Shown one piece after another: positions 24,941-33,232 of a DNA stretch of 64,000 bases. The stretch comes from Herminiimonas sp. Its GTDB lineage: Bacteria > Pseudomonadota > Gammaproteobacteria > Burkholderiales > Burkholderiaceae_D. The stretch spans positions 57,528 to 121,527 of the forward strand of contig DAIDBD010000050.1 in assembly GCA_027310305.1 (NCBI GenBank), in the 5' to 3' direction. The first letter of the stretch is position 1, and the number at the start of each line of letters is the position of its first letter. The position numbers and the translations under genes were made by a program. Below the pieces are notes generated by a model. The model did no database searches, had not been told where the DNA came from, and saw nothing but the letters and a program-made list of their open reading frames with translations.

Positions 24941-25262
24941 TTTTGCAGTTTTCCTATCATCAGTATATTTTTTTATCGAACGTCCGCCGTGCGGCTTTGA
25001 CCGGATATCGATTTCAGCCAGTCCAGCGCCGAACCTTCGCCCCCGGTTGCGCCATGTCGCCCGATCGAAGTAAATCAATCGGAATGGCACCGATATTGGT
25101 TTCAATCAAATTTTCGCATTTTGCATTATCGTTGCTTGCAATGAAAATACCGCGGTGGGGTGCGATGAAATAATTTTAAGGATTGCCACAAATCTTTTCG
25201 TGCCGCTTTTTGATTTTTTCACATTGTGGTATAAAGTTGTCTTGCAATGCACCAAAGATACT
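24941..25262. promoter_or_regulatory. divergent control region between lldD and the IclR-type gene
   Basis: About 320 bases separate the two divergent start codons. Both promoters must lie here. A TATAAA at 25230-25235 could be the -10 of the regulator gene. I did not recognise a clear IclR operator. Confidence 0.5.
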
Positions 25263-26057
25263 ATGAAAACCGAGCCTTCCGTAGAAACCGATAAAACATC
25301 GATTCAGGTAATCGAACGCATGATAGCGCTGCTGGATGCACTCGCCCATTATCCCGATCCGGTCAGCCTGAAAGAATTGTCGACAGTAACGGGATTGCAT
25401 CCATCAACGGCACACCGGATATTGAATGACATGGTGATGAAGCGGTTCGTCGATCGCTCCGAGCCGGGATCCTACCGCTTGGGCATGCGCCTGCTGGAAC
25501 TGGGCAATATCGTCAAAAGCCGCCTGAACGTGCGCGAAGCGGCGCTTGATTTCATGCGTGCGCTGCATCGCAAGACGCACCAGACCATCAATCTTTCGGT
25601 GCGCCAAAGCGACGAGATCGTCTACATCGATCGCGCGTTTTCCGAGCGCTCGGGCATGCAGGTCGTGCGCGCCATCGGCGGCCGTGCGCCGCTGCACCTG
25701 ACTTCCACCGGCAAACTTTTTCTGTCGGTCGACGATCCTAAAACGGTTCGCGCCTATGCAACCCGCACCGGGTTGGCGGGACACAACAAGAATTCGATTA
25801 CCGATCTTGCCAAGCTGGAGCGCGAGCTTAGCCTGGTGCGCGCACGCGGCTATGCGCGCGACAACGAAGAACTCGAACTGGGCGTGCGCTGTATGGCCGC
25901 GGGTATCCGTGATGATTCCGGCAAACTGATTGCCGGCCTGTCGATTTCCGCACCGGCGGACCGATTGCAGGAAGAATGGCTGGAAGATCTGGTCGATACC
26001 GTCAACCGGATTTCCGAGGTATTGGGATATGCACCGCAATCGCAAACAAATTTTTGA
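25263..26057 (+). CDS. IclR family transcriptional regulator
   Basis: 264 residues from ATG 25263. N-terminal winged helix (IQVIERMIALLDALAHYPDP, LKELSTVTGLHPSTAHRILN, GSYRLGMRLLELGNIVK) and C-terminal effector domain (INLSVRQSDEIVYIDRAFSE, GRAPLHLTSTGKLFL, RGYARDNEELELGVRCMAAG, ISAPADRLQEEW). The frame remains open to 25155, but those residues are not part of the fold. The divergent lldD gene is the likely target, with a 2-hydroxy acid as possible effector; this is inferred from position only. Confidence 0.92.
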   Translation: MKTEPSVETDKTSIQVIERMIALLDALAHYPDPVSLKELSTVTGLHPSTAHRILNDMVMKRFVDRSEPGSYRLGMRLLELGNIVKSRLNVREAALDFMRALHRKTHQTINLSVRQSDEIVYIDRAFSERSGMQVVRAIGGRAPLHLTSTGKLFLSVDDPKTVRAYATRTGLAGHNKNSITDLAKLERELSLVRARGYARDNEELELGVRCMAAGIRDDSGKLIAGLSISAPADRLQEEWLEDLVDTVNRISEVLGYAPQSQTNF

Positions 26058-26063
26058 TAGGCA

Positions 26064-26113
26064 ACAATGTTATAAAAAAGGCGAACCGCGGTTCGCCTTT
26101 TTTATAACATTGT
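26064..26113. terminator. 50-bp perfect palindrome, bidirectional terminator
   Basis: Two exactly complementary 25-base arms with no spacer: ACAATGTTATAAAAAAGGCG then AACCG, and the mirror on the right. GC-rich centre with A6 and T6 tracts give a terminator in both directions between convergent IclR and PBP7 genes. Confidence 0.9.
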
Positions 26114-26119
26114 CGAAAC

Positions 26120-27235
26120 TTAACTTTGCGCCAGACTTGCGTTGCGCGACATTACCGCAGGCTTGGTCGCTTCCAGCCATTTGCGGATGCGGCCGGCATC
26201 GGCCAGGCGCGACTGCTTGCCTTTGGAATCGAGAAATACCATCACAATGGGGCGGCCTTCGATTCTGGCTTGCATGACCAGGCAGCGTCCGGCTTCGGAA
26301 ATATAGCCGGTCTTCTGCAAACCGATTTCCCATTCGGGATTTTGGACGAGATGGTTTGAATTCTTGTATTGCAGCATCGAACCACCCGGATCGACCGCAT
26401 ATTTGCTGTCGGTCGAATATTGGCGAATGATCGGATGCTGATAGGCAGCCACCACGAGTTTGGCGAGGTCGCGCGCGCTGGCGACGTTATTGCTCGACAG
26501 CCCGGTCGGTTCGACATAATGCGTATGATTCATGCCGAGCGACTTGGCCTTTGCATTCATCGCCGCGACGAATGCCTGCAAGCCGCCCGGATAATACCGT
26601 CCCAGCGCCGATGCCGCGCGATTCTCGGAACTCATCAGGGCAATATGCAGCATGTTGGCGCGCGTCAGTTGCGAACCGATACGCAAACGGGAATGGCTGT
26701 TTTTTTCCCTGTCGATGTCGTCATCGGTAACAGTCAGTACTTCGTCCATGTTCTGGTTGGATTCCACCACAACCAGGCTTGTCATCAATTTGGTAATGGA
26801 AGCGATAGGCAATGCGACCTGCGAATTCTTTTCAAACAGCACTTCGGAACTGGATTGATCCAGCACCAGAGCAACATTCGATTTCAGTTCCAGCGGATCG
26901 CGGGTCAGATTCAATCCGGCCAGATCGCCGGCACTGAGAACAGGCGGCACAGCCGGAATAACAGGTGCATACGCTATGCGATGATAGACAACCTTGCGCT
27001 TGCCATGTATCAATATAACTTTCTTGACAAGCTTTTCGCGTGAATCGAGAGAAGCATTTACCGCATGTTTAACAGCACGTTTTCTGACAGAAGCATGGCG
27101 CTTGGCGACGGCAGTTTTTTTGAGACCGGTCTTTTTTCTGGCGGCCGTTGCGGAGGCTTCTGTCGCCATCGCGGAAGGCGCAATGAAAACAACCAATAGC
27201 AGCGAAAAAAGTATGCCAAGCGCGGATTTGGTCAT
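26120..27235 (-). CDS. pbpG: D-alanyl-D-alanine endopeptidase (PBP7-type, S11 family)
   Basis: 371 residues. Signal peptide to about MA/TEA, then a basic linker rich in Lys/Arg (about 30-75) absent from E. coli PBP7, then the serine peptidase domain: SxxK in IASITKLMTSL, SxN in LMSSENRAASALGRYYPGG and KTG in GLQKTGYISEAGRC. It should cut D-Ala-mDAP crosslinks of peptidoglycan in the periplasm. The extra basic linker may bind wall polymers. Upstream (27236-27499) is strongly A/T-rich. Confidence 0.92.
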   Translation of the reverse strand: MTKSALGILFSLLLVVFIAPSAMATEASATAARKKTGLKKTAVAKRHASVRKRAVKHAVNASLDSREKLVKKVILIHGKRKVVYHRIAYAPVIPAVPPVLSAGDLAGLNLTRDPLELKSNVALVLDQSSSEVLFEKNSQVALPIASITKLMTSLVVVESNQNMDEVLTVTDDDIDREKNSHSRLRIGSQLTRANMLHIALMSSENRAASALGRYYPGGLQAFVAAMNAKAKSLGMNHTHYVEPTGLSSNNVASARDLAKLVVAAYQHPIIRQYSTDSKYAVDPGGSMLQYKNSNHLVQNPEWEIGLQKTGYISEAGRCLVMQARIEGRPIVMVFLDSKGKQSRLADAGRIRKWLEATKPAVMSRNASLAQS

Positions 27236-27499
27236 CTGCGACTCCCTGAGTAATTCTTTGAATTAATGTCTTGCAGTGTAGCAAAATGGTGAAATTCCGC
27301 AAGATAATTAGGGAGTTAGCACATTTAATTAAACAATTTTCTAATCGATAATTGTTTTTAGTCAAAATTGTTTTTCAAATAATAATTTAAATAAAAAAAA
27401 TTGGATTTAGCGCAAGACGCCGCGATGCCATTTTGGCAAAGCAATGAAACGTTCTCTGAAATGATGTCGAGCCGGCATCAGCCTTGCGGCAGCGCCGAT
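27236..27499. other. A/T-rich intergenic stretch
   Basis: From about 27290 to 27405 the sequence is markedly richer in A and T than its surroundings, with homopolymer tracts and an AAACAATT/AATTGTTT pair (27331-27357). It contains the promoter of the PBP7 gene and the 3' end of the leftward nitroreductase transcript. No gene seen. Confidence 0.5.
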
Positions 27500-28195
27500 T
27501 TACTCCAGAAATGTTGCGAATCCCGACACCGGTTCGCGTTCGGTCTCCAAGGTATTTTCAATCTTGCCGTAATCAGCGTATCCAAGCGACATGCCGCACA
27601 CCACTTTTTCGCCGTCCGGCAATTCCAAACCATCGGAAATAATTTTGTGATATTGCGTGAAAGCTGCTTGCGGACAAGTATCCAGCCCCCGGCCACGGGC
27701 GGCAATCATGATATTTTGCAGAAACATGCCGTAATCAAGCCAGGAACCTAATTCCATTTTGCGGTCGATGGTAAACATCAAGCCTACCGGGGCATCGAAA
27801 AATACATAATTGCGGGCATGCTGCGCTTGCATTCCAGCCTTGTTGTCGCGGCCCAGTCCCAGCAGCGAATAGAGATCCCAGCCTACCTTGCGGCGGCGAT
27901 CGATATAAGGCGGCACCCATTCGCGCGGGTAATAGTGATATTCCTCGACATGCTGTTTTGAAAGCGCGGGATCCAGATAGGCATTGAGGATTTCCGCCGA
28001 CAGCTTTTGTTTGGCCGCGCCGGTCAATACGTACACTTTCCATGGCTGCGTGTTGGTGCCGGACGGCGCGCGCGCCGCGACGCGCAGGATTGCCTCGATA
28101 TCTTCCCGCGCGACCGCATCCGGCAAAAAAGCGCGGATCGAACGGCGCGACGTTATCGCGGCATCGACGATTTCCTGTTCAGGTGTGGCGATCAT
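27500..28195 (-). CDS. Nitroreductase family protein
   Basis: 231 residues, FMN-dependent NAD(P)H oxidoreductase fold. Motifs: ITSRRSIRAFLPDAVAREDI, RVAARAPSGTNTQPWKVYVL (FMN phosphate binding), GSWLDYGMFLQNIMIAARGR, GLDTCPQAAFTQYHKIISDG and VVCGMSLGYADYG. Physiological substrate unknown; such enzymes reduce nitro compounds or quinones. Its start codon overlaps the stop of the thioesterase gene by 4 bases (ATGA), so the genes are translationally coupled in a run EamA-thioesterase-nitroreductase. Confidence 0.92.
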   Translation of the reverse strand: MIATPEQEIVDAAITSRRSIRAFLPDAVAREDIEAILRVAARAPSGTNTQPWKVYVLTGAAKQKLSAEILNAYLDPALSKQHVEEYHYYPREWVPPYIDRRRKVGWDLYSLLGLGRDNKAGMQAQHARNYVFFDAPVGLMFTIDRKMELGSWLDYGMFLQNIMIAARGRGLDTCPQAAFTQYHKIISDGLELPDGEKVVCGMSLGYADYGKIENTLETEREPVSGFATFLE

Positions 28196-28632
28196 TTTTC
28201 CTCGTTCTGAATGGATTGCAAAAGAAGCCGCATCTTGTCGGGAATCGCGCTAGGCTTGCGCGTGACGCGGTCTACATAAACGTGCACGAAATGGCCTTGC
28301 GCAGAGGCCGATTCATCGTTCTCGCGGAAAATGCCGACTTCGTAACGTACGCTCGAATTGCCCAATTTGGTGACGCGCAAGCCGGCCGTGACGCAGTCCG
28401 GGAAAGCAACCGATGCAAAATAATTGCATTGCGTTTCGATCACCAGGCCGATCACCGGACTGTGCTCGATATCGAGCGCGTCGTTGGCGATCAGGAATTG
28501 ATTGACCACCGTGTCGAACCAGCTGTAATACACCACGTTGTTGACATGTCCGTAGGCATCGTTATCCATCCAGCGCGTGGTGATCGCATGGAAATACCGA
28601 TAGTCGCTGCGTTTTTTCGGTCCCGCTCGCAT
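28192..28632 (-). CDS. Acyl-CoA thioesterase (4HBT family)
   Basis: 146 residues from ATG 28632. Hot-dog fold thioesterase: TTRWMDNDAYGHVNNVVYYS carries the catalytic aspartate and the HVNN loop of the YbgC/4-hydroxybenzoyl-CoA thioesterase family; later blocks are IETQCNYFASVAFPDCVTAG and RYEVGIFRENDESASAQGHF, then VHVYVDRVTRKP. Substrate not predictable. It begins 3 bases after the EamA stop and overlaps the nitroreductase start, so it is part of a tight operon. The longer frame to 28878 lies inside eamA and is rejected. Confidence 0.9.
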   Translation of the reverse strand: MRAGPKKRSDYRYFHAITTRWMDNDAYGHVNNVVYYSWFDTVVNQFLIANDALDIEHSPVIGLVIETQCNYFASVAFPDCVTAGLRVTKLGNSSVRYEVGIFRENDESASAQGHFVHVYVDRVTRKPSAIPDKMRLLLQSIQNEEK

Positions 28633-28634
28633 GA

Positions 28635-29546
28635 TTATTTTCTCACCACAAAAGCCACCCCGATTACCGCCAACGCCATGCCCATCATACCGATGACGCT
28701 GAACGCCTCGCCGAACATCAGCCACGCCATTATCGCCGTGGTGGGCGGGGTCAGATACAACAGGCTGGTCACGCTCGTCGCAGCGCTTTTGCGGATCAGT
28801 GCAAACAGCAGAAAAATCGCACCGATCGACAATGCAAAAATCGACCACAGCAATGCGCCGATAAAACTTGGCGTCCACCGTACCGTATCGAGCGCCGGAC
28901 TGAAATGTTCTAACGCAATCGCAAACGGCAAAATGACCGCCGCCGACGCCGCAAACTGGATAATCGTACCGGTACGCAAATCAAAATGCGCGCAATTGCG
29001 CTTTTGATACAGCGTTCCCACCGTTATCGACAGCAACGCAAACAGGGACAGCGCAATGCTTTCCCACGACAAGCCGATCAGGGTAATCTTGTTTGCCACC
29101 ACCAGCGCCACGCCGCACAGGCCGAACAGCAGGCCGACCCACTGCCGTCCGCGTACCGACTCGCCGATCAAGGGTGCGGCGAACGCGGTCAGGATCGGCT
29201 GCATGCCGACTATTAGTGCCGATAATCCGGCCGGCATGCCGAGCCTGATGGCGCACCACACGCCGGCGAGATAGCCGGCCTGCACCAGAATGCCGGCCAG
29301 CGCGATATGCCGCACTTGCCCAACCGGCCACGGCGCGCGCATCAACCACACGACCGGCAGCAACACCGCCAGCACGCCGGCAAAGCGCAGCAGCAGGAAC
29401 GTCAGCGGCGGCGCATAAGGCAGGCCGAATTTGGCGACGATGAAACCGGTGCTCCAGATCAGTACGAAAATGAATGGCATCGCCGCAATCCATGGGCTCG
29501 GCGGCAGATCTGTAGCGGTAACGGCGGGAGCTGCAACGGAAGTCAT
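28635..29546 (-). CDS. EamA/DMT family transporter
   Basis: 303 residues, ten predicted membrane segments in two EamA repeats (first about 18-145: FVLIWSTGFIVAKFGLPYAP, GMQPILTAFAAPLIGESVRG; second about 160-300: SSLLYLTPPTTAIMAWLMFG-like end, EAFSVIGMMGMALAVIGVAF). Drug/metabolite exporters of this group carry amino acids, nucleosides or other metabolites; substrate unknown. First gene of the leftward run followed by thioesterase and nitroreductase; the histone-deacetylase-like gene lies 15 bases upstream on the same strand. Confidence 0.9.
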   Translation of the reverse strand: MTSVAAPAVTATDLPPSPWIAAMPFIFVLIWSTGFIVAKFGLPYAPPLTFLLLRFAGVLAVLLPVVWLMRAPWPVGQVRHIALAGILVQAGYLAGVWCAIRLGMPAGLSALIVGMQPILTAFAAPLIGESVRGRQWVGLLFGLCGVALVVANKITLIGLSWESIALSLFALLSITVGTLYQKRNCAHFDLRTGTIIQFAASAAVILPFAIALEHFSPALDTVRWTPSFIGALLWSIFALSIGAIFLLFALIRKSAATSVTSLLYLTPPTTAIMAWLMFGEAFSVIGMMGMALAVIGVAFVVRK

Positions 29547-29561
29547 AGTTTTATTTCGAAT

Positions 29562-30554
29562 TCATGCCGTGCTGCCGCGAGCATACGATGCAGCAATGGC
29601 GATAGTTTGAAGGTGCACGTCAACGGTGTCCTGGATATTCCTGCCGTATCCGCCCGCCATCGTAACCGCAACCGGAATTTCCCGCTGACGGGCCTGCTCC
29701 AGCACCATGCGATCGCGCGCCGCAAGTCCGCTCAGCGTCAATTTCAGCCGGCCCAGGCGATCTCCTTCATGCGGATCTGCACCGGCCAGATAAATGATCA
29801 GTTGCGGCGCAAAGATTCGGAACAACGTTGCCAGCGCATTCCGCAGCGCTGCCAGATAAATGTCGTCGCCGGCGCCATCGGGCAGCGCCACATCCAGGTC
29901 GCTCGTTTCCTTTTTGAACGGATAATTGTGTTCACCGTGCAGCGACAGGGTAAACACCGAATCGTCGTTGGCCAGAATCGATGCGGTGCCGTTGCCTTGA
30001 TGGACATCGAGATCGATAATCGCCACCCGTTTTACACGACGCTCCGCCTGCATCAGGCGCGCCGCGATCGCTGCATCGTTGAATACGCAAAATCCTTCGC
30101 CGTGCCCGGCATGCGCATGGTGCGTGCCGCCGGCCAGATTGGCTGCCGTCCCTTGCCCGATGGCCGCACGGCAGGCAGCGATCGTCGCGCCGACAGAACG
30201 GCGCGAACGTTCGACCATCCGCAGCGACCACGGAAAACCGATGGTTTGCTGCTCAAGCGACGACAATGTGCCGGTCGCTACCGACTCGATGTAGCGCGGA
30301 TGATGCGCCAATGCCAGCATGCCATCGGTTGTAAAAGGCGCTTCATGGAATTCAATGCCGGGAACCGCTGCTTGGACGCCGTCGCGAATGAGCCGGTATT
30401 TTTGCATCGGAAAGCGATGACCAAGTGGCAGGGGCAGTACGAAATGATCGCTGTAAAAAGCTTTCAAGCTGATGAGGAACGGAAAAAGAAGTGAGCCAAG
30501 TTTATCATGCGGGTTATTTTGTATTTTTGCTCCTTTCCCGTTACAGGGAAGCAT
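29562..30554 (-). CDS. Histone deacetylase family (AcuC/AphA-like) amidohydrolase
   Basis: About 330 residues from ATG 30554; conserved sequence starts at [20 protein letters not shown]. Zinc-dependent deacetylase motifs: [20 protein letters not shown] (active-site histidines), [13 protein letters not shown] (zinc Asp and His), [14 protein letters not shown] (second zinc Asp) and VTMAGGYG (the aligned position of the transition-state tyrosine). Bacterial members deacetylate acetyl-lysine, polyamines or small metabolites. The start is unclear: the ATG at 30554 adds about 30 unconserved residues, TTG at 30467 would give the usual length but neither has a strong ribosome site. Same strand as eamA (15-base gap). 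Confidence 0.88.
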   Translation of the reverse strand: MLPCNGKGAKIQNNPHDKLGSLLFPFLISLKAFYSDHFVLPLPLGHRFPMQKYRLIRDGVQAAVPGIEFHEAPFTTDGMLALAHHPRYIESVATGTLSSLEQQTIGFPWSLRMVERSRRSVGATIAACRAAIGQGTAANLAGGTHHAHAGHGEGFCVFNDAAIAARLMQAERRVKRVAIIDLDVHQGNGTASILANDDSVFTLSLHGEHNYPFKKETSDLDVALPDGAGDDIYLAALRNALATLFRIFAPQLIIYLAGADPHEGDRLGRLKLTLSGLAARDRMVLEQARQREIPVAVTMAGGYGRNIQDTVDVHLQTIAIAASYARGSTA

Positions 30555-30644
30555 CAAATCGTTTCAAATTAAGCAAGATTCATATGTGATATTTCCTTGC
30601 ATAAATAAAAACACTCTTTTTTGATGCACCGCGATAAAAGAAGC

Positions 30645-30672
30645 TTGACATCGCCGTATTAGCCTATAAAAT
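30645..30672 (+). promoter_or_regulatory. sigma-70 type promoter of the phasin gene
   Basis: TTGACA (30645-30650), 16-base spacer, TAAAAT (30667-30672). Perfect -35 and near-consensus -10, about 75 bases upstream of the phasin ATG. This suggests strong expression, as expected for an abundant granule protein. Confidence 0.75.
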
Positions 30673-30678
30673 ATGGTT

Positions 30679-30694
30679 TTGTTGCAGTGCACAA
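30679..30694. promoter_or_regulatory. possible PHA-regulator operator over the phasin start site
   Basis: TTGTTGCAGTGCACAA is an imperfect palindrome located where transcription should start. TGCA-rich palindromes are the kind of site described for PhaR-type repressors of phasin genes; assignment is by analogy. Confidence 0.4.
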
Positions 30695-30745
30695 TCAACT
30701 ATGCGTTGCACATTCGGCAAACCCATTATTCAACAGGAGAAACTC

Positions 30746-31315
30746 ATGTTTTCATTTCAAGAACAATTTTCAGCAGCTACCAAGACACAATTCGAAGCGC
30801 AAATCGCCATGATTACGGCACTCACCGCCAAAGCATTCGAGAGCGTCGAGAAAGTGATCGACCTGAACATGAATGTCGCTAAAGCATCGCTGGAAGAATC
30901 GGCCGCAAACGTTCAGCAACTGTTGTCCGCCAAGGACCCGCAGGAATTTTTCTCGCTGACCGCAGCGCAGGCGCAGCCGAATGCCGAGAAAGCAGTCGCA
31001 TATGGCCGTCATCTGGCCGGCATCGCATCGAACGCGCAATCCGAATTCACCAAGGCGGCTGAAACGCAAATCGCTGAAACCAATCGCAAGATCATCGCGC
31101 TGGTGGAAGAAGTGAGCAAGAACGCACCGGCAGGTTCGGAAAATGCCGTCGCGTTCATGAAATCGGCGATCGGCAATGCCAACGCCGGCTACGAGCAGTT
31201 GACCAAAACCACCAAGCAGGCTGTGGAAGCGATGGAAGTCAACATGAATACGGCAGCGACGCAAATGACGCAAGCAGCTACCAAGGCTACCGGCCGCACT
31301 ACCACTCGCAAGTAA
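30746..31315 (+). CDS. phaP: Phasin (PHA granule-associated protein)
   Basis: 189 residues, no signal peptide, alpha-helical and alanine-rich. The Phasin_2 pattern is clear: MFSFQEQFSAATKTQFEAQI, AFESVEKVIDLNMNVAKASL, EESAANVQQLLSAKDPQEFF and AYGRHLAGIASNAQSEF. Phasins coat polyhydroxyalkanoate granules in the cytoplasm and control their size. ATG at 30746 follows ACAGGAGAAACTC. It is a single-gene unit with its own strong promoter and terminator. The PHA depolymerase is 25 kb away in this window; no synthase gene is seen here. Confidence 0.92.
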   Translation: MFSFQEQFSAATKTQFEAQIAMITALTAKAFESVEKVIDLNMNVAKASLEESAANVQQLLSAKDPQEFFSLTAAQAQPNAEKAVAYGRHLAGIASNAQSEFTKAAETQIAETNRKIIALVEEVSKNAPAGSENAVAFMKSAIGNANAGYEQLTKTTKQAVEAMEVNMNTAATQMTQAATKATGRTTTRK

Positions 31316-31385
31316 TGGTTTGAGCCGTTGCAACGGTTGCGGTACCGCTATCCATGCTCCTCTGATAATGGATGGCGATTCAAAT

Positions 31386-31412
31386 GCCCCGGATATTCCG
31401 GGGCGTTTTTTT
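31386..31412 (+). terminator. Rho-independent terminator of the phasin gene
   Basis: GCCCCGGA (31386-31393) pairs with TCCGGGGC (31397-31404), followed by G and seven T residues. Confidence 0.88.
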
Positions 31413-31460
31413 GCATGCAACCAGGCGATGGGAAATCCGGACAGAAAAAAGCCGCAGCGC

Positions 31461-33134
31461 TCAGTCCTGCCGCTTTCCTTTTGCAATCGCGCGCGCCAGT
31501 ACCAGCACCGGAACGAATGCGATCATCACGATCGTAAACGCCGGCAGCGCCGCTTCCGCCAACCGCTCGTCGGCCGCGAGTTGATAGGTGATAACGGCCA
31601 GCGTGTCGAAATTGAAGGGACGCACGGTCAGCGTTGCCGGCAATTCCTTGACGACATCGACAAATACCAGCAACCCCGCCGTCAGCACGCTACGCCATAA
31701 CAATGGCGTGTGCACCCGCCACAGCATCGAACCCAGGCCATGCCCGAGACTGCGCGCGCTGGCGTCCATCGTCGGCGTAATCTTGGACAGGCCGGCTTGC
31801 ACGCTTTGATACGATACCGCCAGAAAACGCACCAGATATGCATAAATCAGTGCCACCACACTCCCCGTCAGCACGAACGTCATGCCGTGCTCGGCGCCCC
31901 ATGCATCGAGGTGCGACAGCGGGATCAGAATGCCGACCGCGATCACCGCACCGGGAATCGCATAGCCCATGCTGACGATGCGATTGCACGCTGCCTGGAG
32001 CCGGCTTTTCGTGACGCGCGCCGCATAAGCGAGCAATAGACAAATCGCGACGGCAATCATCGCGGTCGCACCGGCAAGCACGATACTGTTTTGCAGCCAG
32101 CCGATATAGCGCGCGCCAAAATTCAGCGATTCTTCTCGCAACAGCAGGCGCAGCAAAATCAGCAGCGGCAGCAGGAAACCCAATAACACCGGCATCGCGC
32201 AAAACAGCGCCGCGCTCCACGCCGCGCCGCCGCGCAAACGATGAATCGGTTGCGCGGCTGTACGGCTGCCAACCGCGTAATAGCGCGCCCGGCCCCGGCT
32301 TTTCTGCTCAAGCAGCATCAACAATGTAACGGCGATCAACAGCACCGCTGCGATTTGCGCGGCGGCGGGACGGTCGGAAAATGCATACCAGGATTTATAA
32401 ATGCCGGTGGTCAGCGTCGGCACGCCGAAATACGCGACGGCGCCGTAGTCGGCCAGCGTTTCCATCAGCGCCAGCGCAATGCCGGCCGCCGCCGCCGGGC
32501 GCGCCAGCGGCAAACTCACCTTGAAGAACGCCTGCCATGGCCCGACACCTAACGTGCGCGCCGCATCCCACATCCGCGGACTGCGTTCCAGAAACGCATT
32601 GCGCACCAGCAGATATACATAGGGATACAGCACCAGCGCAAACAGAATGCCGGCGCCGCCTATCGAGCGTATCTGCGGAAACCAGTAGTCATGCGCCTGC
32701 CAGCCGGACATTGCACGCAATGCGGTTTGCACCGGACCGGAAAATTGCAGGAAATCGGTATAGGCATAGGCAACCACGTAAGCCGGCATCGCCAGCGGCA
32801 ATATCAGCGCCCACTCAAACAGGCGCTTGCCCGGAAAATCGAATGCGGCGACCAGCCATGCGCAACCGATGCCGATGGTTGCCGTCAGCAGCAGGACGAT
32901 GACGGCGATGATAAAGCTGTTGCCGATGTATTCAGGCAGCACGGTAGCCCATAAATGGGCGAACGTTGTTCCGGACGCATTCACCGCATCGGGATTTGCC
33001 GTCTGAAACAGATTCGACAATACTCCGGCGACCGGTATCCCTACCAGCAGTGCGACGGCCAGCGATGCGATCAACAATGGATGGATCCCGCCTGTTTGCT
33101 GCTGCGCTATACCGGCGGAAAGATTGGAATGCAT
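31461..33134 (-). CDS. fbpB: Fe3+-type ABC transporter permease (FbpB/SfuB-like, fused double permease)
   Basis: About 557 residues with roughly twelve membrane segments in two homologous halves, each with a binding-protein-dependent permease EAA-type loop (RTLGVGPWQAFFKVSLPLAR in the first; RSLGHGLGSMLWRVHTPLLW in the second). This duplicated layout is typical of FbpB/SfuB/HitB ferric or phosphonate-type permeases. A GTG at 33155 is also possible as start; ATG 33134 chosen. Divergent from the matching ATPase gene with a 98-base gap. No periplasmic binding protein gene is adjacent, so the substrate (ferric iron by homology) is not proven. Confidence 0.88.
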   Translation of the reverse strand: MHSNLSAGIAQQQTGGIHPLLIASLAVALLVGIPVAGVLSNLFQTANPDAVNASGTTFAHLWATVLPEYIGNSFIIAVIVLLLTATIGIGCAWLVAAFDFPGKRLFEWALILPLAMPAYVVAYAYTDFLQFSGPVQTALRAMSGWQAHDYWFPQIRSIGGAGILFALVLYPYVYLLVRNAFLERSPRMWDAARTLGVGPWQAFFKVSLPLARPAAAAGIALALMETLADYGAVAYFGVPTLTTGIYKSWYAFSDRPAAAQIAAVLLIAVTLLMLLEQKSRGRARYYAVGSRTAAQPIHRLRGGAAWSAALFCAMPVLLGFLLPLLILLRLLLREESLNFGARYIGWLQNSIVLAGATAMIAVAICLLLAYAARVTKSRLQAACNRIVSMGYAIPGAVIAVGILIPLSHLDAWGAEHGMTFVLTGSVVALIYAYLVRFLAVSYQSVQAGLSKITPTMDASARSLGHGLGSMLWRVHTPLLWRSVLTAGLLVFVDVVKELPATLTVRPFNFDTLAVITYQLAADERLAEAALPAFTIVMIAFVPVLVLARAIAKGKRQD

Positions 33135-33232
33135 GGAAATGCGGATTTGCTTCACGGTTATGCCAGACGAGAATTATAATCAATTGCAAATTACGCCAAC
33201 GCAATTATTTTCCCGGCAACCGCACACAGTCC
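33135..33232. promoter_or_regulatory. divergent promoter region of the ABC permease/ATPase pair
   Basis: 98 bases between divergent starts. Contains an A/T-rich core (GAATTATAATCAATTGC) and an AATTGC (33182-33187)/GCAATT (33201-33206) inverted repeat. Part of the core resembles a degenerate Fur site but the match is too weak to claim. Confidence 0.35.

Noticed and set aside
33135..33232. Fur box between the iron-type ABC genes
   Set aside because: The A/T-rich segment matches the 19-base Fur consensus only partly; not enough to call.
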